Shown: piece by piece, positions 8,308 through 17,536 of the stretch
Layout of the letters: every line of letters starts with the position of its first letter
Position numbering within the stretch: position 1 is the stretch's first letter
Origin: an uncultured Chlamydiae bacterium
GTDB taxonomy: Bacteria > Chlamydiota > Chlamydiia > Chlamydiales > CALBHK01
Reading direction: 5' to 3'
DNA length: 64,000 bases
Assembly (NCBI GenBank): GCA_937894565.1
Contig: CALBHK010000018.1
Location: 14,188-78,187, forward strand
The notes under the pieces: model-generated
What the model was told of the DNA's origin: nothing
Databases searched by the model: none
What the model saw: the letters and a program-made list of their open reading frames with translations, nothing else
Position numbers and translations under genes: made by a program

Positions 8308-9225
8308 ATGAAGAACGATTTTATTAGCACATCAACAACTGATGCACCTGTTGCGGCTCCGGCTGCTGGGGCAAAGGTTGAGGAAGTCGCTAAGGAAACA
8401 ACCGATAAAGTTGAAGGCGTAGAATCTGGCGAAACCGCTGAGATCGAGGCTCAAGACGCTATCGAAACCGATCCCGAAGCTGAAGCCGAACTCACGGATG
8501 ACGAAGGTGGCGACGACGATCAAAAACCCGAAGAAGTAAAGCCTAAGAAAAAAGGCGGCTTTCAAAAAAAGCTTGAGCGTAAAGATCGAGAAATCGAACA
8601 GCTTAAGCAAATGTTAGCTCAACAACAGCAACCACAGACTCAAAAGCCTGCGGATAAACCTGTTGTCAACTCTGATGACCTAGAGCCGGATGTTGAAAAA
8701 TATGAAAGTCTAACCGACTTTTATAAAGATCATTCGCGATGGGCAGCTCGACAGGAAGTTAAAGCTTTCAAAAAAGAGCAGGAAGAAAGAGCAAAAGCCG
8801 AATCTGCAAAGTCAGCCGAACAAGCAAAGCTTTCAGATTTTCATAAACGCGAAGACGAATTTTCAAAAGCTGCGCCTGACTATCAAGAAATCATTGACGA
8901 AAACTCTGATTACATGGTGTCGGCTGGACTTAAAGAAGCTGTTTTAGCGTCTGAACATGGACCTGAAATCATCTACACACTTTTCAAGAATAAAACAGAA
9001 TTAAACCGGATTAATTCGCTTAATTTGGTTCAACAGGTTTTAGAGATTGGAAAATTAGAAGCAAAGCTTTCTAAATCGGAACAAAAACCAGAAGTAAAAA
9101 CAAAAACCGCTGCGCCTCCACCTCCGAAACCAGTTGGAACTAGATCACCTGGAAAAGTCGTAAAAGACCCTAGTGATATGAGTCCAGACGAATATTTGGA
9201 GTACAGACGTAAGCAAAAAAAATAA
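8308..9225 (+). CDS. Capsid scaffolding protein (putative)
   Basis: A 305-residue, highly charged protein with an acidic N-terminal half (long runs of Glu, Asp and Ala, residues 20-80), a central predicted coiled coil with the QQQQPQTQKPADKP linker and a basic C-terminal end (EYLEYRRKQKK). This composition and the place between portal and coat are those of phage scaffolds, whose basic C-terminal helix binds coat subunits. Sequence similarity alone is weak, so the call rests on position and composition. Confidence 0.75.
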   Translation: MKNDFISTSTTDAPVAAPAAGAKVEEVAKETTDKVEGVESGETAEIEAQDAIETDPEAEAELTDDEGGDDDQKPEEVKPKKKGGFQKKLERKDREIEQLKQMLAQQQQPQTQKPADKPVVNSDDLEPDVEKYESLTDFYKDHSRWAARQEVKAFKKEQEERAKAESAKSAEQAKLSDFHKREDEFSKAAPDYQEIIDENSDYMVSAGLKEAVLASEHGPEIIYTLFKNKTELNRINSLNLVQQVLEIGKLEAKLSKSEQKPEVKTKTAAPPPPKPVGTRSPGKVVKDPSDMSPDEYLEYRRKQKK

Positions 9226-9230
9226 CTATT

Positions 9231-9247
9231 CCCGCATAACTAGCGGG
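9231..9247 (+). promoter_or_regulatory. Hairpin CCCGC-N7-GCGGG before the coat gene
   Basis: A perfect 5-bp stem with loop ATAACTA lies between scaffold and coat, immediately followed by the coat ribosome-binding site (TAGGAG). A similar element with the same ATAACTA-CGGGC-TAGGAG core occurs at 18694-18715. It may set differential expression or mRNA stability of the coat gene. Confidence 0.4.
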
Positions 9248-9260
9248 CTAGGAGCTTTCA

Positions 9261-10475
9261 ATGTCAAATACAAACTTAACCAGCACGATTATAACAAATG
9301 AATCGTTAGCTGTTTTAGAAAACAATTTAACTTTCGCAAAAGGCTGCAATCGTGAATATGACGACAAATTCGCAGTTGCTGGAGCGAAAATCGGAACAAC
9401 TTTAAACATCAGAAAACCAGCGCGATACGTTGGTCGTACTGGTGCCGCAATCGGCGTTGAGGACCACACTGAGACGCAAGTGCCTTTAGTGCTTGATACT
9501 CAATTCGGTGTTGACGTGTCTTTCACGTCTCAAGAATTGACTTTATCAATCGATGAGTTCTCTGATCGTATCGTTAAGCCAGCTATGGCAGCAATTGCGA
9601 ACAAAATCGATCGTGACGGTTTAACAATGGCTTATCAGTCAACATACAACGCTGTTGGTACTCCGGGCAATACGCCTGCAACTGCGGCGGTTGTTTTAGC
9701 GGCAGCGGCGAAATTAGATTTCGAAGCGGCTCCACGCGACGGACAACGCTCATTAGTAATCGACCCTTTAGCAAATGCTTCAATGGTTGATGTTCTTAAA
9801 GGTTTGTTTCAGTCATCTGAAAAAATCAAAGATCAATACGAACAAGGAAACATGGGTCTAGCATTCGGTTTCAAATGGTCAATGGATCAAAACGTAGTTA
9901 ATCACACAGTTGGACCTTTGGGCGGTACTCCGCTTGTTAACGGTGTCCCAGCTCAGGGCGCGACTACTTTAGTGACTGATGGTTGGACTGCGTCTGCTGC
10001 ATCTCGTTTGAAAAAAGGTGACGTGTTCACTATTCCAAACGTTTACGCAGTTAATCCACAGTCTCGTCAATCAACAGGTCAATTACGTCAATTCGTAGTA
10101 ACTGCAGACGTTTCATCTGACGGTTCTGGTAACTTAACGGCTGCAATCTCTCCAGCGATTCAATCGACTGGTGCATTTGCAACAGTTTCAGCTTTACCTG
10201 CCGACAATGCTGCAATCACAGTGTTAGGCGCGGCTAATACCATCAGCCCTGCAAACGTTGCATTCCATAAAGATGCTTTCGTTTTAGGTTCTGCTGACTT
10301 GTTATTGCCTAAAGGCGTTGACATGGCTTCTCGCTCTGCGAGCAAGAAGGTTGGTTTGTCTGTTCGTATGGTTCGCCAGTACGCGATCAACTCGGACGCT
10401 TTCCCATGCCGTTTTGATGTCTTGTACGGCTACAAAGCTGTTTATCCAGAATTAGCTTGTCGTATCCAAGGTTAA
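9261..10475 (+). CDS. P22-like major coat protein
   Basis: A 404-residue protein with the N-terminal pattern of P22 gp5-type coats: ITNESLAVLENNLTFAKGCNREYDD, then KIGTTLNIRKPARYVGRTG and DTQFGVDVSFTSQELTLSIDEFS. The C-terminal SVRMVRQYAINSDAFPCRFDVLYG also fits. It has an HK97-type fold in known relatives and assembles around the scaffold encoded upstream. A strong rho-independent terminator follows. It is the probable client of the phage-encoded co-chaperonin. Confidence 0.9.
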   Translation: MSNTNLTSTIITNESLAVLENNLTFAKGCNREYDDKFAVAGAKIGTTLNIRKPARYVGRTGAAIGVEDHTETQVPLVLDTQFGVDVSFTSQELTLSIDEFSDRIVKPAMAAIANKIDRDGLTMAYQSTYNAVGTPGNTPATAAVVLAAAAKLDFEAAPRDGQRSLVIDPLANASMVDVLKGLFQSSEKIKDQYEQGNMGLAFGFKWSMDQNVVNHTVGPLGGTPLVNGVPAQGATTLVTDGWTASAASRLKKGDVFTIPNVYAVNPQSRQSTGQLRQFVVTADVSSDGSGNLTAAISPAIQSTGAFATVSALPADNAAITVLGAANTISPANVAFHKDAFVLGSADLLLPKGVDMASRSASKKVGLSVRMVRQYAINSDAFPCRFDVLYGYKAVYPELACRIQG

Positions 10476-10483
10476 TAATGACG

Positions 10484-10510
10484 GGGGCCGATTGTGGCCC
10501 CTCTCTTTTC
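10484..10510 (+). terminator. Rho-independent terminator after coat gene
   Basis: GGGGCC (10484-10489), loop GATTGT and GGCCCC (10496-10501) form a strong stem followed by a pyrimidine-rich TCTCTTTTCTT tail. Partial termination here would raise coat mRNA over the downstream tail genes. Confidence 0.75.
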
Positions 10511-10522
10511 TTAGAGGAATGA

Positions 10523-10810
10523 ATGAAAGAATTAGAAGAAGAAAAATTTCCCGGTGTTTTTATGTACTCAAAAAAGTACGGCGCAGTTTTATTTGAAACA
10601 CAAGAAGAAGTCGAAGCGCTCGACAAAAAAGAATGGTTTGATTCTCCTAATTTTGATGATCCAAAAGTGATCGTTAAAAAATACAAAGGCACAAAGGCAT
10701 TAGAAAAAATGTCTAAGCTTGAATTGGTTGATGTCGGTGTTTCTTTAGACATCGCAAAAGAAGAGCTTACTTCGTTAAAAAAAGAAGAAATTATCGAACT
10801 TTTAAAATAA
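10523..10810 (+). CDS. Hypothetical protein, 95 aa, possible head accessory protein
   Basis: A small charged protein. The C-terminal segment KLELVDVGVSLDIAKEELTSLKKEEIIELL resembles a SAP/LEM or Rho-N-like helix pair. Similar small proteins sit between coat and the gp4-like gene in other P22-like phages, often of unknown role. The ribosome-binding site TTAGAGGAATG is clear. Confidence 0.6.
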   Translation: MKELEEEKFPGVFMYSKKYGAVLFETQEEVEALDKKEWFDSPNFDDPKVIVKKYKGTKALEKMSKLELVDVGVSLDIAKEELTSLKKEEIIELLK

Positions 10811-10821
10811 AGGGGCCTTAA

Positions 10822-11538
10822 ATGACTGTTAGGGATTTGATTAAAAAATCGTTAGTTTTAATCGGTGCAGTTTCGGCGGGCGAGAATATCTCGGCGCAAG
10901 AAGCTAGCGACGGCATAAGCTCGCTCAATGATCTTTTAGACTCATGGTCAACTGATGGCCTACTGATCCCAACAACAACAATCGAAGAGTTTACGCTTAC
11001 TCCCGGTCAAGGATCATACACGATCGGGCCAAGTGCTAATTTCAACACAACAAACCCGCAAGTTATCGAAGAGTCTAGACTTAAAGATGTTTCGGGCACT
11101 CCGATTGAGTTACCGATTAAAATTCTAAGTACTCAAGAATGGGCTGATGTTATTCAAAAGACTGTTACATCAAGCCAGCCCGATTCATTATATTTTCAGC
11201 GCGGTGGCGCGCTAAGCACCATCTATTTATATCCAATTCCAAGCGCTGCAAATAAGATTGTTTTATATACTAAAAAAACGCTCGGCTCTTTTACATCAGC
11301 AAACGATGTAATAAGTTTACCGCCGGGCTATCAAAGAGCTTTACGTTATAATTTAGCTTTAGAGCTTGCCGTTGAATATGGAAAGCAGCCAAGCGAATAC
11401 GTTTTTCAAACTTCACAAGAATTAAAAGCACAATTGATGAGGGTGAATGACGGCGGAAATCCGTTATTGCTTAAATCGGACATTTTGGGAATCGCACAAG
11501 ACTCAACGAAACCATTTAACATTTATACGGGGTCTTAA
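10822..11538 (+). CDS. P22 gp4-like tail accessory factor (head completion)
   Basis: A 238-residue protein whose N-terminus (MTVRDLIKKSLVLIGAVSAG ... SSLNDLLDSWSTDGLLIP) matches the P22 gp4 family. Gp4 binds beneath the portal and extends the channel; P22 gp4 also has peptidoglycan-degrading activity, which I cannot judge here. It precedes the gp10-like gene with a 1-bp overlap, as expected. Confidence 0.8.
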   Translation: MTVRDLIKKSLVLIGAVSAGENISAQEASDGISSLNDLLDSWSTDGLLIPTTTIEEFTLTPGQGSYTIGPSANFNTTNPQVIEESRLKDVSGTPIELPIKILSTQEWADVIQKTVTSSQPDSLYFQRGGALSTIYLYPIPSAANKIVLYTKKTLGSFTSANDVISLPPGYQRALRYNLALELAVEYGKQPSEYVFQTSQELKAQLMRVNDGGNPLLLKSDILGIAQDSTKPFNIYTGS

Positions 11539-13043
11539 TGAAACTCCAGGGCTTTATCGGACCAGCCTACGAATTGCAATCGGTGACAGTCGATGCTCAG
11601 CGGTGCATTAATTTATATCCTGAATCAATCGAGTCTGGATCAGGTAAGGGTCAGCAAGTTGCGTACTTAAAGCCGACTCCGGGGCTTACAGAGTTGTTTT
11701 CTGTTGGGCCGGGGCCAATTAGACTCGTTCATATTGAAAACTTTGAGCGAGACAACCCAGTAGAAAAAGCAGTCGTTTACGTTGTGAGCGGCTCTGAGGT
11801 GTGGGCGTGCTCTTATCAATATGGTTCTTGGGCTACAACTTTTTGCGGGACAATATCAACGCCAACGGGCCCAGTGTCTGCACACTCAATAAAAAAGGGC
11901 TCTTCTCCAAAGTATCAAACAGTTTTTGTGGACGGTGACAATAATTATTTAGTTCAATCTAACGATTATGATGGAGGTTTTTCATATTTTGGCAGCTTTG
12001 CAGACTTTGCCTTGTCTCCAGTTTTGGGAGCGACACAAATAACATGGATTGACGGGTATTTAATTTTGATCGTCAAAGACACGTCTCAATTTTACGTTTC
12101 AGATTGGCAAGGAACTACATTTAATCCCTTGTCGTTTGCTTCAGCCGAAGGAAATCCTGACAACATCGTCGGAATGACCTCTTTCAATCGTGATTTAATA
12201 TTATTTAACAAACTATCAACAGAGATTTTTACAAACACGGGAAATGCTGATTTTCCATTTGAAAGGATCGGCTCCGGATTTATTGAGGTCGGGTGCTGTG
12301 CTCCTTTTTCTATAGCTAAAACTTCAGACGCTGTTTTTTGGCTAGGACAAGACGTTTCAGGTCGCGGAGTGGTTTACGCAGCTAATAACATTACACCGCA
12401 AAGAATTTCAACCCATGCGATAGAGGCTGAAATTGCTACCTATGCCGACATTTCTACAGCTAGGGGCGCAACCTATCAACTAGAAGGTCACTCATTCTAT
12501 GTTTTAAATTTTGCAGAGGCAACATGGGTTTATGATTTTAAAACAAAAATGTGGCACCAAAGAGCCTATTTAAATAATGGTGTTTTAGAGCGCCACAGAA
12601 TTGATTCGCTGTGCTTTGTTCCAAACCTAGGATTTCACGTAGGCGGTGATTTCGAGGATGGTACTGTCTACAAACTAGATCCAACAGAAAGAACAGACGC
12701 CGGAAATGCAATAAAAAGACTTAGGTCTTCTCCGCACATTTCACAAGACCTTAAGAATATATTTTTTAAATCTCTGCAAATTGATTGCGAGTCCGGGGTG
12801 GGAACTTCAGACACAGGACAAGGCTATAATCCTCAAATGATGATGCGTTTTTCAAATGACGGCGGCAGAACGTGGTCAGATGAAGACTTCGGGTCAATTG
12901 GAAAAATAGGCGAATACAAAACTAGAACTATATGGAGACGGCTCGGACAAGCTAGAGATCGCGTATTTGAGATTTCAGTAACTGATCCAGTAGACACGAA
13001 TATAGTAGACGCACAAGTTGACGTGGAAGTTGGTGCTTCATAA
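11538..13043 (+). CDS. P22 gp10-like packaged-DNA stabilisation protein (tail hub)
   Basis: A 501-residue protein starting with GFIGPAYELQSVTVDAQRC and INLYPE, hallmarks of the gp10 family, then YLKPTPGLTELF. Beta-rich repeats through the body are consistent with the hub that plugs the tail stub and holds DNA in. It is coupled to the gp4-like gene upstream and to the next gene downstream by single-base overlaps. Confidence 0.85.
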   Translation: MKLQGFIGPAYELQSVTVDAQRCINLYPESIESGSGKGQQVAYLKPTPGLTELFSVGPGPIRLVHIENFERDNPVEKAVVYVVSGSEVWACSYQYGSWATTFCGTISTPTGPVSAHSIKKGSSPKYQTVFVDGDNNYLVQSNDYDGGFSYFGSFADFALSPVLGATQITWIDGYLILIVKDTSQFYVSDWQGTTFNPLSFASAEGNPDNIVGMTSFNRDLILFNKLSTEIFTNTGNADFPFERIGSGFIEVGCCAPFSIAKTSDAVFWLGQDVSGRGVVYAANNITPQRISTHAIEAEIATYADISTARGATYQLEGHSFYVLNFAEATWVYDFKTKMWHQRAYLNNGVLERHRIDSLCFVPNLGFHVGGDFEDGTVYKLDPTERTDAGNAIKRLRSSPHISQDLKNIFFKSLQIDCESGVGTSDTGQGYNPQMMMRFSNDGGRTWSDEDFGSIGKIGEYKTRTIWRRLGQARDRVFEISVTDPVDTNIVDAQVDVEVGAS

Positions 13044-13525
13044 TGGCTGACTCAAATGTGGTGCCGTTTTCTAGCCCGGTTGTTGATGAATCTAATTCTT
13101 TATCGCGCCCGTGGGAGCAGTTTTTTAGAAAAATACAGGACATTGTTGACTACATCAAAGACGAGCAGTCATTTACGCTTGCAAACAATCAATCATCTGC
13201 TGCAGATTTAACTCCTCTTACATTTGACTATCGATACACTTCGCAAGCGGTCATCGAATATTTACTACAAAGAACCTCGTCAACAACCGAGGCCATAGAG
13301 TCGGGACAAATAGTCTGTGCATACTTACCGCGATCAAACGACTGGAGCATTTCAAAGAGCGCAAATTTAACAGTGGGTACCCCCGGACTTACAGTCTCTA
13401 TTACGTCTACAGGACAAGTGCAATACACGACAACAAACCAAGGCGGGACTGTTTCCATTTCAAGAATTGTTTTTCGTGTTCGAGAAATAAAGGCGAAGTC
13501 TTCAACGTACTCTCAATTGGGCTAG
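13043..13525 (+). CDS. Hypothetical virion-associated protein, 160 aa
   Basis: The N-terminus (VVDESNSLSRPWEQFFRKI) is a pattern I associate with small podovirus proteins following gp10, and the C-terminal half is beta-rich (LTVGTPGLTVSITSTGQVQY). It may be a tail-needle or tail-stub partner. The assignment rests on position, and no P22 gp26-like coiled needle is recognisable nearby. Confidence 0.55.
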   Translation: MADSNVVPFSSPVVDESNSLSRPWEQFFRKIQDIVDYIKDEQSFTLANNQSSAADLTPLTFDYRYTSQAVIEYLLQRTSSTTEAIESGQIVCAYLPRSNDWSISKSANLTVGTPGLTVSITSTGQVQYTTTNQGGTVSISRIVFRVREIKAKSSTYSQLG

Positions 13526-13536
13526 ACGTAAAAGAC

Positions 13537-13551
13537 TAAAACTAGGTTATA
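13537..13551. promoter_or_regulatory. Inverted repeat TAAAAC-TAG-GTTATA upstream of GNAT-like gene
   Basis: This is the third close copy of the module A intergenic repeat, with one mismatch in the left arm, 38 bp before a GTG start. It falls in the only sizeable gap between gp10 and the ejection-protein genes. Confidence 0.45.
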
Positions 13552-13588
13552 GATTTTTGATATTACAAAATCAGAGCGAGGGCCAAAA

Positions 13589-13924
13589 GTGAAAGCATAC
13601 GAACTTTATATTAGTGAACGTCTTGGACAATCACTTCTAAATTTAGAGTGTGGTTTTGTCGCTTATAAGTGTTCTTTGCCTGAGTGCTTTATCAATGAGT
13701 TTTTTGTTTTGCCTGAATTTAGAAACAAGGGTGGAGCAGACGATTTATTGAATGGTCTTGAAAAAATAGCAATAGAAAATTCATGTGCATTTATTTCTGG
13801 TGTTGTATATGTCGATGATCCTGGATCACACAGAACCTTAAAGGCTGCGTTCAAGCGTGGTTTTAAAATTAAATCAGCACAAAACAATTCGTTAATCATA
13901 GTTAAAAAATTAGAGGGGGTTTAA
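13589..13924 (+). CDS. GNAT-family acetyltransferase-like protein
   Basis: A 111-residue protein with FINEFFVLPEFRNKGGADDLL, which matches the GNAT acetyl-CoA binding step (V-x-P-x-x-R-x-x-G-x-G-x-x-L, with GGA in place of the usual GxG), followed by a helix and the AAFKRGFKI end motif. It is shorter than typical GNATs, missing part of the N-terminal region. The start is GTG with GAGCGAGGG upstream. Similar genes lie next to ejection proteins in other podophages; the substrate is unknown. Confidence 0.7.
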   Translation: MKAYELYISERLGQSLLNLECGFVAYKCSLPECFINEFFVLPEFRNKGGADDLLNGLEKIAIENSCAFISGVVYVDDPGSHRTLKAAFKRGFKIKSAQNNSLIIVKKLEGV

Positions 13925-14542
13925 ATGGGCGGTGGCGGTGGAGTATTCGGCGGAGTTACTGAAGCATTATTCGGTGACGGCGGCGCAAGCGACGCGAGAC
14001 GAGCACAAACAAACGCGTCTAATCAAGCAAACCAATTTTCTAAAGAAGCTTGGATTAAACAACAAGCCGAAATGGAGCCGTGGAAACAAGCCGGACTTAA
14101 GGCGCTTACTGCTTTACAAGATGGCTCATTTTTTCAAAAAGATCCTGGTTATGATTTCAGACTTCAAGAAGGAAATAAGGCTATTGATGCGGCTTTAGCT
14201 TCTCGAGGCATGGGCAACAGTGGCGCAGCATTAAAAGAGCTTTCACGATACGGACAAAACTTCGCATCGAATGAATATAACAATTCATGGAACAGAACGA
14301 ATCAATTAGCAAATTACGGAAATCAAGCTTCGCAAGCTTTAGGAAACTTTGCTGGCGGTTATGGCTCGAACATGTCAAACAACGCGATCGGCTTAGGAAA
14401 TGCGTTAGGCGCCTCATATATTGGTGAAGGAAATAGAAGTGCAAATCTAGCGACAGGACTTATTGGTGCTGGTGTTGCGGCCTACACTGGGATGCCGACG
14501 TCAGCTCCTAAATCCGCAAGCGGCAAATGGGAGACCGCATAA
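13925..14542 (+). CDS. P22 gp7-like DNA ejection (transfer) protein
   Basis: A 205-residue protein with a Gly-rich N-terminus (MGGGGGVFGG), then WKQAGLKALTALQDG, DPGYDFRLQEGNKAIDAALA and SRGMGNSGAALKELSRYGQN, all hallmarks of the gp7-type internal proteins. The C-terminal part is Gly/Ala/Asn-rich and may insert into membranes. In P22 the ejected proteins form a conduit across the envelope. It begins the three-gene ejection block. Confidence 0.8.
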   Translation: MGGGGGVFGGVTEALFGDGGASDARRAQTNASNQANQFSKEAWIKQQAEMEPWKQAGLKALTALQDGSFFQKDPGYDFRLQEGNKAIDAALASRGMGNSGAALKELSRYGQNFASNEYNNSWNRTNQLANYGNQASQALGNFAGGYGSNMSNNAIGLGNALGASYIGEGNRSANLATGLIGAGVAAYTGMPTSAPKSASGKWETA

Positions 14543-15714
14543 TGGCTCAGCTTGATGGTTCATTTTATTTACAATCGCAAGGGCCAGATGTCTTAGGCGG
14601 CTTTGAGCGTGGAATGCGCTTAGGAGAAATGGTTCGTCAGCGTAAAGCTCAAGAATTAGAGCAACAAAAACAGAACGACATCAAAGACGCTTACAATTCA
14701 GGTTATGAAACGCGACCGGACGGCTCATCATTCTTTAATCCTCAACGCGTTTCTGAATATTTAAAATCTAAGGGCTTAGGATTAGAAGCACAGAAATTCT
14801 CTTCTGATTATCAAGCACAGCAAGCGGCACAATTGAAATCGCAATTAGACAATCAGTACAATCAAAGCGCTGTAGTTAGTTCATTGCTTGGAACTGTTCG
14901 AGATCAACAAACATACGACGCCGCAAAAGCTCAAGCGATGAAATTAGGAATACCCGGCGTCGATCAGCTTCCGCCTCAATATTCTCCACAAATTATTGAT
15001 GGTTTGAAAGCTCAATACGGAAAAGGCTCAATGAGCTACAAAGATCAGCTTGATGATTCTCGCAAACGCGAAGAAGCACAGGCGCGACTTGCAGAGCTTC
15101 AAGACAAAAGAATCGAAAGAAAAGAAGCGGCAGCCAACAAGCTAACAGTTGGGCAAGAAGCAGCAGACCGAGAAATCGGAAAAGATTACGCCAACATGAG
15201 CGCAAACAATGCGTCATTTGAAAAGAATCTGCAAAGACTTAATGATGCAGAGGCTTTAATTAAGAAAAGACAAGAAGATTTTTCTCTAATTCCAACTTCT
15301 GGAAAAATAATCGGAAGAATTCCAGATTTTTTAACCCCAGAAGAAAACACTTTCATTAGACAAGAAGTTCAAGGCGCAGCTCAAAGCAGCTTGAAGGCCG
15401 CTTTAGGGTCACAGTTTACAGAAAAAGAGGGCGAAAGAATCATGGCGGCGGCTTATGACGAAAAACTTTCACCCGAAGCTAATTTAAAGAAGATTGCATT
15501 GGCTAAAAAAGAACTTCTTTCTTCAAAAGCACAAAAAGATGCAATGTTAAAAGAGTTTGAAAAATCTGGATCAATTTCAAAATTTAAATCTGGTCAGTCA
15601 CAACAGGCTCTTGACCCACAAGACCAAGAGGCTTGGACATGGGCGCAACAAAACAAATCAGACCCACGGGCTCCACAAATTATCGAAAAGATAAAGGGCA
15701 AATATGGGCTTTAA
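14542..15714 (+). CDS. Putative DNA ejection protein, gp20-like by position
   Basis: A 390-residue, glutamine- and alanine-rich, mostly helical protein with predicted coiled coils (residues about 150-215). The ATG at 14542 overlaps the previous stop (TAATG) and is preferred to an upstream in-frame ATG at 14527. Position between the gp7-like and the large gp16-like gene suggests the middle ejection protein; primary sequence gives no independent proof. Confidence 0.6.
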   Translation: MAQLDGSFYLQSQGPDVLGGFERGMRLGEMVRQRKAQELEQQKQNDIKDAYNSGYETRPDGSSFFNPQRVSEYLKSKGLGLEAQKFSSDYQAQQAAQLKSQLDNQYNQSAVVSSLLGTVRDQQTYDAAKAQAMKLGIPGVDQLPPQYSPQIIDGLKAQYGKGSMSYKDQLDDSRKREEAQARLAELQDKRIERKEAAANKLTVGQEAADREIGKDYANMSANNASFEKNLQRLNDAEALIKKRQEDFSLIPTSGKIIGRIPDFLTPEENTFIRQEVQGAAQSSLKAALGSQFTEKEGERIMAAAYDEKLSPEANLKKIALAKKELLSSKAQKDAMLKEFEKSGSISKFKSGQSQQALDPQDQEAWTWAQQNKSDPRAPQIIEKIKGKYGL

Positions 15715-17536
15715 TCCTGACGAGTATTTAAAACAAGGTTCAAAATCTAGTTTTAATCCCGATGCTTATTTATCTGAAGAAATGCCTGCGAATAAACCCC
15801 AAAAAACAATTAATGAATCGGCAGCTCGGGGGGCGCTTCAGGGTGCGACCGCTGGTTTTAGCGATGAGGCAAGTGGTGCAATTGATGCCGCTTCAGAGAA
15901 CACGTTTCTCGAAAAGCTTCCGGAAGTTGCAAAAGTCGGTTTAGCAATGGGATTTCCACTTGCATTGATTACTGAAAACGCAAAACAGCTAATAACAGGA
16001 GAAAAAACCTGGGATGATTTAAAAGCTTCATACATTTCAGGACGAGAGTCTTCTCGCGCAGAAAATGCAAAAGCTCAGCAAGATAATCCTATAACCTATG
16101 GCGCATCAAACCTATACGGAGCAATCCTGTCTCCTGCTAATAAAATAGTTGGTGGACTTTCGGCGGCAAAACAAGGCTTTGCATTGGGTGGACTTTATGG
16201 AATGGGGACAAGTGACGCCGAAGATATTCCAGAAATAGCCGCAGACACCGTAAAGGGAGCGGCGATTGGGGCAACACTCGGAAAGACACTAGACGTTGCT
16301 GCTCCATACATCGCAAAGGGTGCCAACAAGATTGGGAACTCGTTTACCAATAAAGCGGAGCAGTTAGCGGAAAATGCAACAGGGGCGACGCGAGTACAGG
16401 CAGAAAAGTTTAAGGACGGCACGGGCAGATTTCTTCTAGATAAAAAAATAGTTCAGTTTGGTGATGATGCCGAAAAAATCGCAGAGCGAGCTGGCTCTGA
16501 AATCGGACAAGCAGAAAAAAATATCGATGGCGCTTTAAAAGCTTTCGATAAAAAAGGCGTTCAAATTCAAACTCAATCAATTATTGATGATTTGACAGCA
16601 CAAGCAAACTCACTGAAAAAAGATCCGTCACAAGCAGATATTGTTAGAAAAATCGAGTCAATCGTTGATGATATAAAAGCAACCGGATCGGATTATGTTA
16701 GTCCGTCAATGGCTGAAAAAATCAAGCGGGGTTTTAATCGTGGCGCAAAAAACTGGTTAAATCCAGAACAAGGACAAGCGTCTAAGGTTGCATATAGAGC
16801 TTATCGTGACGCTGTTGAAGACGCTGCAAAAAATGCTGATTCAGAAATCTATAGTCAATTTTTTGAAGGCAAAAAAACTTTTGGAACATTGGCGCCAGTT
16901 GTTGATGCCGCAGAAAAAAGAGCTCTACAGCTAAACCAATCACCGCTTGGCGGTTTTGCTGACGCTGTTACGGCTGGAGTTAGTACAGCGGGCGGCCCAG
17001 CAACAACGGTCGGTATTCCTGTTGCTAGAAGATTGTTGTCTCCGAGACTTTCATCAAGCGCAGCCGTCGCTCTCGATAAAACAGGAAAAGCTCTCAAAAA
17101 CATTTCTCCATCACCAGCCCCGGCAGCCCAGCAGACCGCGAGAGTTGTTTCAATCGATTCAACAAGACCCCAATTAAAAGGCGTTGAAAAATGGTTGTTT
17201 GATGGAATCGAAAAGGTTGCCTCTATTGATCCGACTATTGATAAACAGTTTTTGCAGTCTTACAAAAGCACAAAAAAAGGCAGAGACGCAATGATTCGCG
17301 CTAGTGAATTGAAGCCAAACTCTCCGTCTCTACAAAGAACAGTCGACCAAATAAAATCATCTGAAGAGTACAAAAAATTCATCAAAGAAAAAGAAAAGCA
17401 AGTTCAAGCAAAAGAACCAGATCAAGCAGCGGCACCTAAAATTAAATTTCCTTTAGTCGTTCAAAAGGACGGCTATACCGCAGTTGTTCGAAATGCTGAT
17501 GAATTATCAGAGGCAAAATCAGAGGGCTGGGCATGA
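15704..17536 (+). CDS. Putative large DNA ejection protein, gp16-like by position
   Basis: A 610-residue protein. It starts with a duplicated FNPDEYL/FNPDAYL motif, has several Ala/Gly-rich segments that may be membrane-active (about residues 35-55, 75-95, 145-200), then long helical regions and a Lys/Glu-rich C-terminus. It overlaps the previous gene by 11 bp and the next by 4 bp. Size and order match the largest ejection protein of P22-like phages. Confidence 0.6.
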   Translation: MGFNPDEYLKQGSKSSFNPDAYLSEEMPANKPQKTINESAARGALQGATAGFSDEASGAIDAASENTFLEKLPEVAKVGLAMGFPLALITENAKQLITGEKTWDDLKASYISGRESSRAENAKAQQDNPITYGASNLYGAILSPANKIVGGLSAAKQGFALGGLYGMGTSDAEDIPEIAADTVKGAAIGATLGKTLDVAAPYIAKGANKIGNSFTNKAEQLAENATGATRVQAEKFKDGTGRFLLDKKIVQFGDDAEKIAERAGSEIGQAEKNIDGALKAFDKKGVQIQTQSIIDDLTAQANSLKKDPSQADIVRKIESIVDDIKATGSDYVSPSMAEKIKRGFNRGAKNWLNPEQGQASKVAYRAYRDAVEDAAKNADSEIYSQFFEGKKTFGTLAPVVDAAEKRALQLNQSPLGGFADAVTAGVSTAGGPATTVGIPVARRLLSPRLSSSAAVALDKTGKALKNISPSPAPAAQQTARVVSIDSTRPQLKGVEKWLFDGIEKVASIDPTIDKQFLQSYKSTKKGRDAMIRASELKPNSPSLQRTVDQIKSSEEYKKFIKEKEKQVQAKEPDQAAAPKIKFPLVVQKDGYTAVVRNADELSEAKSEGWA

